Positions 27,845 to 35,639 of a DNA stretch of 50,092 nt are shown in pieces; position 1 is the stretch's first letter; the number at the start of each line of letters is the position of its first letter. This DNA is from Pseudooceanicola sp. HF7 (GTDB lineage Bacteria; Pseudomonadota; Alphaproteobacteria; Rhodobacterales; Rhodobacteraceae). The stretch lies in the NCBI RefSeq assembly GCF_011806405.1, contig NZ_JAATOW010000034.1, forward strand, positions 1-50,092, given 5' to 3'. The translations under genes and the position numbers were made by a program. The notes under the pieces were generated by a model that was not told the DNA's origin, did not search any database, and saw only the letters and a list, made by a program, of their open reading frames with translations.

Positions 27845-30502
27845 ATGATGAAAAACATTTCATTTGAATCTTTTTCCGAACTACATACTAGCCTTCAAAA
27901 CAACATAGGCATAAGCCAAATAGCCAATTTTAAAATAGGCGACCAAATCACGCTGCGAGATTCAAATTCGAAACTGATGTATGTCTCCGCTCATCAAACC
28001 GATGCAGACGTCATTATCGATAATCACAAATTCGAATACATGCCAGAAAATGGAACTGTATACACATCCGGACTTGGCACTCAACCAGGGCCCGATTTTG
28101 ACAACAGTGCCGTGATCTCCAAGCTGATGCAGATGGTGCAGTCAGGCAGGGCTGAGAAAGTAATATTTGACCATGATGAGCAAATTTATTTCTCCGAAAC
28201 CATATTCTGGCAATCAAACGCAGAATACTTATTCGAAGGCGGCCTTAGGTATACCGGGAGCAACACGAACGCAACCATGCTAGGTCAAATAACCAAGCCA
28301 GATGTATCGCGTATGCAAGGAGTGGAACAATCCGCTAATTTATTAGGAGAGCTATCAGAAGGCGAATGCCTTGTAAGTATAAAAGGATCTTGGAATTACA
28401 AAGAAAGATCCTATACAAACCCCGCTAACTATTCCCCCAAAGCAGGAGACTTAGTCTTCGTCTGCACAACCGACAACCTTTCATATGACGAAAAAAGAGC
28501 CGTTCCCACGTACTCAGTTTTGAGAAAGATAGTCTCAGTCACAGACGAAGGCATAGAGCTGGATAAAGGCGTTCCAGGAGACGGCGAGTATTTCATCTCA
28601 TATGGCACATTAGGCCATAGTAAAGTTCCGTACGGTGGCGAGGGGAATACTTATATTGCTGAAAACGTAACCTTAAAAGGTGAAATTTATTCCGACCTCG
28701 CAATACCAGTAAACTTCTCGGCAAGCATTAACACCAAAACTGACCTTTATGTGGAGGGAAGATCGCTGGTTTATGGAAACGGCCAAAGAGATAGTAAGGT
28801 AGTTGTCTCCGGAAAATTTACTGACAATAATGAGATAAAGATATTCTCCGAGAACTTCGATATAACTATGCGAGGAGAATATGTTGGGGGAGATGCCAAG
28901 CACGGTTCAATGATCGCAACCGGCGAAAGAGGATTGTCGGGCACATTTCGAGAAATAGATATTAACGCAGAAAGCTGGAACGGAAGCGGCGATGTACTAT
29001 TTATCGCCAACGAAAACATCGAGATAATCAGCGCAAATATCATCGCATCTCCACAAAATGCCTTTGTAAGAGTGGGGTCCGCAAGCCCTAGCGTGGCGGC
29101 AACTGGTTTAAAAATTGGAACTATGAAAGTTACCTCTCCAACAACAATTTCTGGAAACTACTTCGTCGTTCACGAAACTGTGGAATCGTTCTCCGTCGAG
29201 AATTTAGAAATCGAGGGCTCCACCAGCTCAAGAAACGGAGTTTTGATTAGGGGGGGCGGGAGCATTGAAAAAATAGAGCTGTCAGACACTGGACTGAACA
29301 TTAAACATAATAGCTCAACTTATATCGGCCAACTAATATACTCCAAAATCGAAGCCGCCGAAGAAAAATTTTACAATTTCACGCCGCTCCCCATAGAATT
29401 CTTCGCCATAAGTAATAACATTAGCAAATCGATAGTCGGATCTGGTTCCGACAACTACGTTATTGGGAGCCGCGAGAGCGAGCTCATAGAATCCAATGAT
29501 GGAGATGATACTATTGTCTCTGCCTCGGGTGATGACTTAATCATTTCCGGGTCAGGCGACGACCTAATTTACGGAGGTAGCGGCAATGACCTTATTTTTG
29601 GTGGAAGAGGTGATGATATCATTCGTGCAGGTCATGGTCGTGACGTGGTTTTAGGAGACGAAGGAAATGATACTATTTTGGGAGCAAGCGGATTAGACCA
29701 TTTTTTTGGAGGTCAAGGAGATGATTTTATAAGGGGGTCGTCGTTGTCATCCTCTATTTTTGGAGGGAGTGGGGATGACACTATTAGAGGAAATGGAGGG
29801 TTAGACGAACTAGATGGCGGTGGAGGAAATGACTTCATTCATGGCGGATTTCAACCTGATTCAATTTTTGGTGGATCGGGAAACGATAAACTATTTGGTG
29901 GTGTTGGATACGATATTCTTTACGGTGGGTCCGGAGATGATGTGCAGTTCGGTGGAGCCAATGCGGATAACTTGCACGGAGAAGACGGTATCGATCGTCT
30001 TTTTGGTGAAGACGGGCTTGACCGGATTTTTGGCGGTGCAGAACAGGATTTTATTTTTGGCGGCAATCATGCTGATGCTGTTTTTGGCCAAGCAGGCAAT
30101 GACTTTCTATACGGCGGCGCGGGTAAAGATCGGGGCTTTGGAGGAATATCTAACGACGCTATTTTTGGCGGCACAGGAAATGACACATTAAGTGGCGGAT
30201 CTGGATTTGATACCATCTACGGAGGGCCAGGAAATGATGTTTTATTCGGAGGCTACAATGCTGATATTTTTGTTTTCTCAAAAGGGGGAGGCAGAGATAA
30301 AATCGCTGACTTTGCTGTCGGAAACAAATATGAGCGCATTGACCTTTCCGGGCTAGACTACGGGACGAATTTTGACGGCATGATGTCGAAAAATGCTGTT
30401 CAGTTGCCTGAGGGGGTATTGTTAATTTTCGACAGCAAGAATAGCTTGCTGTTAAGTAATCTTGCGCTCTCTGACTTAACGTCGGAAGACTTTATTTTTT
30501 AG
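27845..30502 (+). CDS. Secreted RTX protein with beta-helix-like N-terminus
   Basis: An 885-aa protein of unusually low GC (about 43% in a sampled stretch). Residues 1 to about 530 have no clear family, but the short Gly/Asn/Val-rich strands and a pectate-lyase-like opening (Asp-Asn-Ser-Ala-Val-Ile ... Val-Ile-Phe) suggest a right-handed parallel beta-helix. Residues about 535-850 contain some 20 or more calcium-binding nonapeptide repeats (GGSGNDxLxGG type), several imperfect. The end, LSNLALSDLTSEDFIF, fits a type I secretion signal; no signal peptide is present. Known relatives of this layout include polysaccharide lyases and AlgE-type epimerases, so it may modify or bind the plasmid's own polymer. 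No type I exporter is encoded here. It is bracketed by IS remnants. Confidence 0.8.
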   Translation: MMKNISFESFSELHTSLQNNIGISQIANFKIGDQITLRDSNSKLMYVSAHQTDADVIIDNHKFEYMPENGTVYTSGLGTQPGPDFDNSAVISKLMQMVQSGRAEKVIFDHDEQIYFSETIFWQSNAEYLFEGGLRYTGSNTNATMLGQITKPDVSRMQGVEQSANLLGELSEGECLVSIKGSWNYKERSYTNPANYSPKAGDLVFVCTTDNLSYDEKRAVPTYSVLRKIVSVTDEGIELDKGVPGDGEYFISYGTLGHSKVPYGGEGNTYIAENVTLKGEIYSDLAIPVNFSASINTKTDLYVEGRSLVYGNGQRDSKVVVSGKFTDNNEIKIFSENFDITMRGEYVGGDAKHGSMIATGERGLSGTFREIDINAESWNGSGDVLFIANENIEIISANIIASPQNAFVRVGSASPSVAATGLKIGTMKVTSPTTISGNYFVVHETVESFSVENLEIEGSTSSRNGVLIRGGGSIEKIELSDTGLNIKHNSSTYIGQLIYSKIEAAEEKFYNFTPLPIEFFAISNNISKSIVGSGSDNYVIGSRESELIESNDGDDTIVSASGDDLIISGSGDDLIYGGSGNDLIFGGRGDDIIRAGHGRDVVLGDEGNDTILGASGLDHFFGGQGDDFIRGSSLSSSIFGGSGDDTIRGNGGLDELDGGGGNDFIHGGFQPDSIFGGSGNDKLFGGVGYDILYGGSGDDVQFGGANADNLHGEDGIDRLFGEDGLDRIFGGAEQDFIFGGNHADAVFGQAGNDFLYGGAGKDRGFGGISNDAIFGGTGNDTLSGGSGFDTIYGGPGNDVLFGGYNADIFVFSKGGGRDKIADFAVGNKYERIDLSGLDYGTNFDGMMSKNAVQLPEGVLLIFDSKNSLLLSNLALSDLTSEDFIF

Positions 30503-30672
30503 GCTATGTAGATGCAAGGTGCATTTGTAGCGCCTTATTGCTTTACCCCGGCCTGAGGCGTGACAGCCCCTTAGCAGGCCAACGTTAAGTTAGGGTGAGG
30601 ACTCGGTGTAATTTCATAGCCGATAAATATCGATTGCGGCGAGGGCGCTGGCTTCGCATCAGACCTTGGGAT

Positions 30673-31491
30673 GGACTGTTGCGTTAATCTCAGGCTTCCG
30701 CCAGCTTTAGGGTTTTGAGGTTGAGCATGCCGCGTCGAACCCCGTTCAAGCACCACCGCTTCCCGAGAAACATCATCCTTTGCGCGGTCCGCTGGTACCT
30801 GCGCTATCCGCTGTCTTACCAGGATGTCGTTGATCTGCTAGCCGAGCGCTGCGTGAAGGTTGATCGATCGACGGTCTATCGCTGGGTCCAGAAGTTCGGC
30901 CCGGAGCTGACGAAGCGCACCGAGCGTCATCTGCGCCGCGCCAGCGTCGATTGGCACGTGGACGAGAGCTACATCCGCGTCGGCGGCAAGTGGCGCTACC
31001 TCTGGCGAGCGATAGATGCGAACGGTCAAATGGTCGACTTTCGTCTGACGGCCCGGCGGGATGCCAAGGCTGCCAACGCCTTTCTAGAAAAGGCAATTGA
31101 ACGTGTGAGGCTCCACCGGCCAGTGACGATCTGCACAGACAAAGCCCACGCCTACCGGCTTGTGATCCGCGAGATCAATCACCGGTATGATCCGCACTTC
31201 GACAGCATTCGGCACATCGACCGAAAGTGGCGAAACAACCTGATCGAAAGCGATCACGCCGCGATGAAGCGTCTCCTGGAATATCGGCAGAGCTTCCGGT
31301 CCTTGCGAACTGCCAAAGCGACTCTGAGCGGCATCGAGACAATCCGCACCATCAAGCGCGTCCATGTCTATGACAAACAACCGGGCGTCCACGGCGAAAT
31401 CGCGTTCATCGCCGGCCTGTTCGAGGCAGCGGCCTGACAAACGGCCACGTGGCCGGCCCGATTCAGCCCGCCCCAACTAATGCAACAGTCC
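30673..31491. mobile_element. IS6-family insertion sequence, apparently complete
   Basis: An 819-bp element bounded by imperfect inverted ends: GGACTGTTGCGTTA at 30673 and, on the other strand, GGACTGTTGCATTA ending at 31491. It encloses one full transposase gene. The 8 bp on each side (CTTGGGAT and CCGGCAAA) do not match, so no target duplication is left. This points to a rearrangement or deletion next to the element, which is a typical IS6 outcome. Confidence 0.8.
30727..31437 (+). CDS. IS6-family transposase
   Basis: A 236-aa DDE transposase of the IS6/IS26/IS6100 type. It has an N-terminal helix-turn-helix (YPLSYQDVVDLLAER ... VDRSTVYRWVQKF) and the catalytic core with DESYIRVGGKWRYLWRAID (first Asp), ICTDKAHAY (second Asp) and HIDRKWRNNLIESDH preceding the Glu region. 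ATG at 30727 is preferred over 30715 because GAGG lies 6 nt upstream. It looks intact. IS6 elements form cointegrates and adjacent deletions, which may explain the missing relaxase next door. Confidence 0.93.
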   Translation: MPRRTPFKHHRFPRNIILCAVRWYLRYPLSYQDVVDLLAERCVKVDRSTVYRWVQKFGPELTKRTERHLRRASVDWHVDESYIRVGGKWRYLWRAIDANGQMVDFRLTARRDAKAANAFLEKAIERVRLHRPVTICTDKAHAYRLVIREINHRYDPHFDSIRHIDRKWRNNLIESDHAAMKRLLEYRQSFRSLRTAKATLSGIETIRTIKRVHVYDKQPGVHGEIAFIAGLFEAAA

Positions 31492-31525
31492 CCGGCAAAG
31501 CCGTCGGTCCGCTCAACCAGCTTGC

Positions 31526-32095
31526 CTAGCTGTTGCATTCAGCTAGGCGCTTCAACTCATCAGAAATCGTGAGTTCTAGCCTCTGGCGGCGTCCCTCTGC
31601 CATCGACCGCACCTGATCTGCAAAATCGAGCACATGGCCGGCCAGGTGACGGATCGCCGTCAGATCTTCATCAGCAAAAGGTAGAGGCTGACCCCGCTGC
31701 TTGGCTTCGTTCATCCGCTTGGCGATCTGGGTCACGTTGTTCCCAACCTTGTTGAGCGCGCCTTTCATGCTATTCAAAGCCTCGACCAGCTCGGCGTCTG
31801 GCAGCGCCATTCCGTTCGTGTTGCGGATCACGTTCCGAAGGGCCTCGCTACGGTTACGTATGCCCGCTGTCTTCATCTTCTCATCGAAAATAGCCAAATC
31901 GGCCGGGGAGACACGGCAGACCACGGTTTCGGTTCTGCTGTTCCTCTCCTCCCGGATCTGCCGCATCGTCTCGGCACAGCGATAGATCGTTCGAACCGTA
32001 ACGCCATATTCGCGCGCCAGGACCGCCGGGCGGACCCCTTCTCTGACCTTCTTTGCAATGCTTTGCCGGGTTGTGTAATCGAGTTTTTTGGCCAT
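31526..32095 (-). CDS. mobC: Plasmid mobilisation protein MobC-like
   Basis: A 189-aa protein with three recognisable parts: an N-terminal helix-turn-helix (SIAKKVREGVRPAVLAREYG, VRTIYRCAETM), a ribbon-helix-helix-like segment (VVCRVSPADLAIFDEKMKTAG, RNRSEALRNVIR), and a MobC segment (ALNKVGNNVTQIAKRMNEAK). MobC proteins bind oriT and assist the relaxase. No relaxase gene is present anywhere on the plasmid, and the IS6 element lies 34 bp beyond its stop, where a relaxase could have been. No clear ribosome site precedes the ATG. It is probably intact but orphaned. Confidence 0.8.
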   Translation of the reverse strand: MAKKLDYTTRQSIAKKVREGVRPAVLAREYGVTVRTIYRCAETMRQIREERNSRTETVVCRVSPADLAIFDEKMKTAGIRNRSEALRNVIRNTNGMALPDAELVEALNSMKGALNKVGNNVTQIAKRMNEAKQRGQPLPFADEDLTAIRHLAGHVLDFADQVRSMAEGRRQRLELTISDELKRLAECNS

Positions 32096-32388
32096 TTGTC
32101 ACAAATGTCATACGTCACTATTTCCTGCCATCTTCACACAACCCAAATCAAGTCTTTTCAGACGAGGGCTCAGAAACGCAGAGTGAAGATCACCCACGCA
32201 CATAAGCGCCCCCTCAGAGACGCTGAGAGGCCCCTAGTAGGGCCTGCTCAGGTCGGTGGTAGGGGGGGGCTGAATGGGGCCAAGCGCGCAGATCGCGCTG
32301 TATGCGCTTCTGAGCGGCTGAAGACGGAGCAAGGATCGCTTAGCATCAGCTAGGGGCTGTCTGCCCCCGCGCCTGGCGGCGCTCCCCC
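32096..32388. other. Putative origin of transfer region
   Basis: Gene-free region upstream of mobC. ATAAGCGCCCCCT (32202-32214) resembles the nick region of IncQ/MOBQ oriTs (TAAGTGCGCCCT). Just beyond it are a 5-bp stem (CTCAG/CTGAG, about 32213-32227) and a 6-bp stem AGGCCC/GGGCCT (32228-32233 and 32240-32245). Position next to mobC supports an oriT. The match to the consensus is partial, so the exact nick site is uncertain. Confidence 0.35.
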
Positions 32389-32412
32389 GAGGATACTTTT
32401 GGGAAGATGAAG
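32389..32412. repeat. Copy of a CCCCCGA-GTATTT-AGATGAAG intergenic motif
   Basis: The segment CCCCCGAGGATACTTTTGGG followed by AAGATGAAG resembles the two arms of the inverted repeat between parA and parB (39209-39235, 39340-39366). From memory, similar motifs are frequent between genes in Rhodobacterales. It lies directly downstream of the XRE gene and may act as a transcription-end element. Confidence 0.5.
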
Positions 32413-32670
32413 TCAGATCCGATGATCTGGTTCAGTCGCATCCGCTACCTGTTCTAGGATCACAGACGGCACAACACCAATCGCGCGGGCAAGCACCACC
32501 AGCTCAACGACGTCGATCCGGCGCTCGCCACTCTCGATCCTAGCAACCAGAGACTGATGGCACTTAAGGCGCTCGGCCATTCCAGCCTGCGTCAGGCCCG
32601 CCGCTTTCCGAGCGTCGATCAGCGCCTCGCATAACGCCACATGTCCTGTGCTTCTGATCGTCTTCGCCAT
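32413..32670 (-). CDS. XRE-family transcriptional regulator
   Basis: An 85-aa DNA-binding protein with a single helix-turn-helix domain: ALIDARKAAGLTQAGMAERL, then CHQSLVARIESGERRIDVVELVVLARAIG, the full Xre/Cro-CI core. ATG at 32670 is preferred over the upstream TTG at 32697 because it gives the usual short N-terminus. A 9-bp perfect inverted repeat sits 30 bp upstream and is a likely operator, shared with the divergent gene at 32774. It may be an autoregulator of that pair. No toxin partner is evident. Confidence 0.88.
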   Translation of the reverse strand: MAKTIRSTGHVALCEALIDARKAAGLTQAGMAERLKCHQSLVARIESGERRIDVVELVVLARAIGVVPSVILEQVADATEPDHRI

Positions 32671-32699
32671 GTCGCTGCGCCACCTCTTTCGGCGCAAGC

Positions 32700-32741
32700 G
32701 ATAATCTGCTTTTCAGATTATCTAAAAACTGGATAATTCAG
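32700..32741. promoter_or_regulatory. Operator between the XRE gene and the divergent gene
   Basis: GATAATCTG (32700-32708) and CAGATTATC (32714-32722) form a perfect 9-bp inverted repeat with a 5-nt spacer. A third half-site, GATAATTCAG, lies at 32732-32741. The region is AT-rich within GC-rich surroundings and lies between two divergent starts, as expected for an Xre-type operator overlapping promoters. Confidence 0.65.
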
Positions 32742-32773
32742 TGTATTTTAGACCAGCTCCGAGGAGACGCCCC

Positions 32774-33328
32774 ATGAGCCAGCCCCTTCAGCATTCGATG
32801 ATCCTGACCAGACTCACAGAAATAGGACAGGCCCTGATGCAGCTGAACAGCTGTGGCTATGTCGAGATCGGTGCCGCCCGGCATCTGGTCGCTGCAGGTC
32901 TTGCAGCTCCGGAGCGCATTCGTGTCGAAATCCGGCACCTCCCTTCTTGGGAGTTCGAGGGCATCGGCCTGACGTTAGAGGGCGACGCTGCCGTTGAAAA
33001 TCTGGACCAGCAGATGGCACCTATATCGGGATTATCGGACAGTCGCCCTTTCACGACCGGCCCTGAGCTTTCTGATAGCAAGCGGGTTGTGACCTGCGAT
33101 TATCTGAGCTGCCTTGGCCAAGATGCTCTATCACAACTGGATCGCCAGTTCGCATGGGGTTGGTGCCCTGAGATGCCCAGAGAGCCAACGCAGGTTTTCG
33201 AGGTTTCTCTGCCCATGCTCAAGGCATCGCGCCGGAAGATAGCCAGTAGACTTGCCACCAAGATCGGGCCTGTTGATCCTGATTTCGATCAGAAGGGTTT
33301 CATGGACGAGTTGTGGGATGACGGCTGA
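32774..33328 (+). CDS. Hypothetical protein
   Basis: A 184-aa protein of no recognised family. It is acidic, soluble-looking and has no membrane segment. The frame also allows a GTG at 32741, but the ATG at 32774 has GGAG in a good position. It is divergent from the XRE gene and probably controlled by the shared operator. Three TAGTGTTA repeats lie just downstream. Function unknown. Confidence 0.6.
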   Translation: MSQPLQHSMILTRLTEIGQALMQLNSCGYVEIGAARHLVAAGLAAPERIRVEIRHLPSWEFEGIGLTLEGDAAVENLDQQMAPISGLSDSRPFTTGPELSDSKRVVTCDYLSCLGQDALSQLDRQFAWGWCPEMPREPTQVFEVSLPMLKASRRKIASRLATKIGPVDPDFDQKGFMDELWDDG

Positions 33329-33377
33329 TCTGGGTCGGGCCGGAGACCTCCGAGTATCGGAGGCCCGATCCGAGGCT

Positions 33378-33412
33378 TAGTGTTAATAGTGTTACCTACG
33401 GCGTAGTGTTAC
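33378..33412. repeat. Three TAGTGTTA repeats
   Basis: TAGTGTTA occurs at 33378, 33387 and 33404, in direct orientation. A similar pair (CAGTGTTA at 40999 and TTGTGTTA at 41011) lies in the parA-repA intergenic region, and in both places the last copy continues as CGG. The meaning is unknown; a protein-binding site is possible. Confidence 0.35.
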
Positions 33413-33416
33413 GGGG

Positions 33417-33428
33417 GGACTGTTGCGT
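33417..33428 (+). repeat. Possible solitary IS6 end
   Basis: GGACTGTTGCGT is identical to the first 12 bases of the left end of the IS6 element at 30673, in the same orientation, but no transposase follows. It may be the trace of a second copy lost by deletion, or chance. Confidence 0.35.
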
Positions 33429-33439
33429 GTCACCCATCA

Positions 33440-33700
33440 TTACGGCCAAGCAGCGTTCTGCAGAACGATTCGATAGCCGTCCGGGTCTTCGAAGGTGCGG
33501 CCGTTGACATCCCAATAGGGGTTGAAGGAAGGCACGGGCTCAAACCCTGCGGCTCGCATCCTCGTCACGCCTTCGCGCCAAGTCTCAGTGTCCGGCAGGT
33601 AAAAGACGGTGAGATTGTCCTTGGTCGGTGCGCGTCCAGCCTCGTGTAACTCTAGCCGGGGCTGCCTACTAAAGGCCTTCGGCGAGTAGATCGCCGCGAG
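33440..33700 (-). pseudogene. VOC/glyoxalase-family protein fragment
   Basis: The C-terminal half of a vicinal-oxygen-chelate protein: AGRAPTKDNLTVFYLPD, then FEPVPSFNPYWDVNGRTFEDPDGYRIVLQNA, typical of the second beta-alpha-beta unit with the metal Glu in FEDPDGYR. The N-terminal half upstream (to 33778) does not read as VOC in one frame, so the gene seems truncated or frameshifted. It is flanked by an IS110 fragment. Confidence 0.6.
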
Positions 33701-33774
33701 AGACCTAGACCGCAAAACCGCCGAAATCCAAATCCGCGTGGCCTGAGCCTGAAGGGGAAAGGGGAAGTCCCGCC

Positions 33775-33852
33775 TCAAGTCTGCACACTGCCACCCGCCT
33801 TTTGGAACACATCCTCCGCCAGGTCGAGCCTGACCCTGATAATATCAGCCAT
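33775..33852 (-). pseudogene. IS110-family transposase N-terminal fragment
   Basis: Twenty-five codons beginning MADIIRVRLDLAEDVFQ, matching the start of IS110-type transposases (RVGVDLAKxVFQ), with a GGAGAG ribosome site upstream. The reading frame stops at 33775, where the VOC fragment begins, so only the 5' tip of the element is left. Confidence 0.6.
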
Positions 33853-33948
33853 AACCGCTCTCCTGTATGGATCGTTGCAGACCCACCTTGGCACGTTGAT
33901 CCCGTCGGGCAGCGGTTACATCAACAAAGTGGGTCCTGAGCCTACTGT

Positions 33949-34143
33949 TCAGTTTTCCCGAGGTGTATGAGACCAACAATTTTCAGCTGTTTGAGAACTG
34001 AGGGGAACACCGAGTGCTGTTAATTCCGCTTCAGCAACTACGAGAGTTTGCTGGACCGAATTAGCAGTCTTGGGCAGACAATTCATCCGGGCGAAGCTGT
34101 CTATATCGCGTAGCAGGCTTTGAATCCAATCATACTGTGACAT
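33949..34143 (-). CDS. Small hypothetical protein
   Basis: A 64-aa open frame starting MSQYDWIQSLLRDIDSFA, with an AAGGG about 10 nt upstream of the ATG. It is probably an all-helical, soluble small protein (LPKTANSVQQTLVVAEAELTAL part). No function is recognised. It is retained as a gene because it has an intact start, a plausible ribosome site and protein-like composition amid IS debris. Confidence 0.45.
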   Translation of the reverse strand: MSQYDWIQSLLRDIDSFARMNCLPKTANSVQQTLVVAEAELTALGVPLSSQTAENCWSHTPREN

Positions 34144-34393
34144 TTTTCTATACCCTTGTTGAGTGCCCCTGAAAATTGCTGCTTAAAGGTGAATTATGAG
34201 TAAACTAAGCGTACGTCTCAAGACAGCATGTAACTACGATTATTTATGATATATTAAGATTTTTTAGGCAGTAATTGTCATCTCATCGCTCCAGCGCCCT
34301 ACTGCATTTTGCCACTTCCGCTTCCCTATCTTGTCCGCGACGCTTTTGCTGAATATCTTGCGTTCCTAAACCGGACCGTGCGACTTTCTCCCC

Positions 34394-34498
34394 ATGAAAA
34401 AACGCAGGCCCCCAACCCTTTCGGATCTCATCATGTTCGTCGCGGGCTACGCGATGACGGCGCTTGGCTTATGGACCTCGCTGAGGGTGATCTTCTAA
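34394..34498 (+). CDS. Possible 34-aa membrane microprotein
   Basis: A short frame from ATG 34394 to TAA 34498 encodes a basic start (MKKRRPPTLSD) followed by a hydrophobic helix (LIMFVAGYAMTALGLW), the layout of a single-pass small membrane protein. The ribosome site is weak. There are no neighbours of known function. It could be spurious. Confidence 0.3.
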   Translation: MKKRRPPTLSDLIMFVAGYAMTALGLWTSLRVIF

Positions 34499-34599
34499 CG
34501 CCCGTCCCTCAATTCCGGTTTTGGAAGATCTCCGCAATGGCGTTCTTGATTACGTGATGTCGACCTAGATTTTATGTCGTTCAGGTAGCTCTGTTTCGC

Positions 34600-35007
34600 A
34601 AATCGGGTGATGGCCGAGGTTCCCCTTTCCCCCGGACGGTCTCATCCCGCGACTTCCGTGACGGGTATGCCGAGCGCGGTGTAACCATTGAGAATAGAGA
34701 GGCGGAATTAGAGTTCCGCGACCTGGCGGTCGAAGTCCCGCACCATGAGGCGCTGCATCAGCAGCTTCACACAAAGCACCTTCGCCTCGACGCAGATCCG
34801 GCGGGGGTATCAGCTCCATCGTCGCCATAGGGCGCGGCCGAGGTGGTATTTGGAGGTCCGTAGAATTTCGGAACGCGTGGCTCCACTAGGGGTGACGGTC
34901 AGCCACGGCTTCGCGGTTTTGCGAGGCGGGATGGCCAAAACATCATCCGGCTCCTTCATCACATTCCTCCACAGACCCTCTGTCCGCGGAAGGTCGCGAT
35001 TGGTCAT
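34600..35007 (-). pseudogene. IS5-family (IS903-like) transposase C-terminal remnant
   Basis: Read leftward, IPPRKTAKPW ... RTSKYHLGRALWRRWS (35000-34815) is followed, after a frameshift, by KVLCVKLLMQRLMVRDFDRQVAEL, a stop, and FRLSILNGYTALGIPVTEVAG. This is the C-terminal third of an IS5-type transposase. The element end, near 34600, reads GCTCTGTTTCGCAAATCGGG on the plus strand, and the same sequence occurs inverted at about 36800-36820. Non-functional. Confidence 0.75.
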
Positions 35008-35160
35008 CCAGACTTCCCTCTCAGTTTAGCGAGAGGTCCAGTTGCCAGTGTCGTCTGACAGGACATCCATGCCATCGACAGAGCCTCCTGAAAAGGGATC
35101 GCACCATCAAACCGTGTGATCAAACACACAATGGTCCGCTACTGGGGCAGGTTGAGCAAT

Positions 35161-35493
35161 CTAGCTGAGGTTTGAGGGGTCATTCGGAGGAGAAACAATT
35201 CGAAGATGGTCTTTCTGCTTCGTCTTCCGGATGCTATTTAGAATAAACTCTTTTTCGATTTCTTCGGAAAGGGACCTGATAAAATCCTGTCCCTCTCCAA
35301 GAAAATGTCCGGATTTCAGCAGTCCTGTTAGCACCGAAATTGCCTGAGCCGGGCTTATTCCACATTCAATAATCAGTGCACGCAGTGTCTGATGCGTCAC
35401 ATGCCGGTGTGCACGATCAAGGTTCTCGAGCCTTTTAAGCCTACCAATGATGTGCTGCAGGGTGCCTTCAATCGAGCTATTTTCAATTAGCAT
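35161..35493 (-). CDS. Hypothetical protein
   Basis: A 110-aa frame (MLIENSSIEGTLQHIIGRLKRLENL...), with GAGG about 7 nt before the ATG. Predicted helical, charged and soluble, with a Lys/Arg-rich C-terminal part. No family is recognised. It stands between an IS5 and an IS3 remnant, so it could be cargo left from an earlier insertion. Confidence 0.45.
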   Translation of the reverse strand: MLIENSSIEGTLQHIIGRLKRLENLDRAHRHVTHQTLRALIIECGISPAQAISVLTGLLKSGHFLGEGQDFIRSLSEEIEKEFILNSIRKTKQKDHLRIVSPPNDPSNLS

Positions 35494-35639
35494 GTAGGAC
35501 CTCGGTTGATGGGGCCTAGTAAAATTGGATCAATCGCATTGGAGCCCTTTTCCCGGTTGGGTAGCGTGTCCCTAGGTGCGTCAGCCTTTTCGCAGAAGCG
35601 AGCACTGAAAGTGCCCACATTTTAAGGCACTAGTATATT

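Noticed and set aside
29430-30260. Regular short DNA repeats that could suggest a repeat array or CRISPR
   Set aside because: They are in-frame nonapeptide RTX codons that vary at the DNA level; no spacers or cas genes are present.
32774-33328. XRE regulator and neighbour as a toxin-antitoxin pair
   Set aside because: The partner is divergent, 184 aa and lacks any known toxin motif; the usual co-directional overlap is absent.
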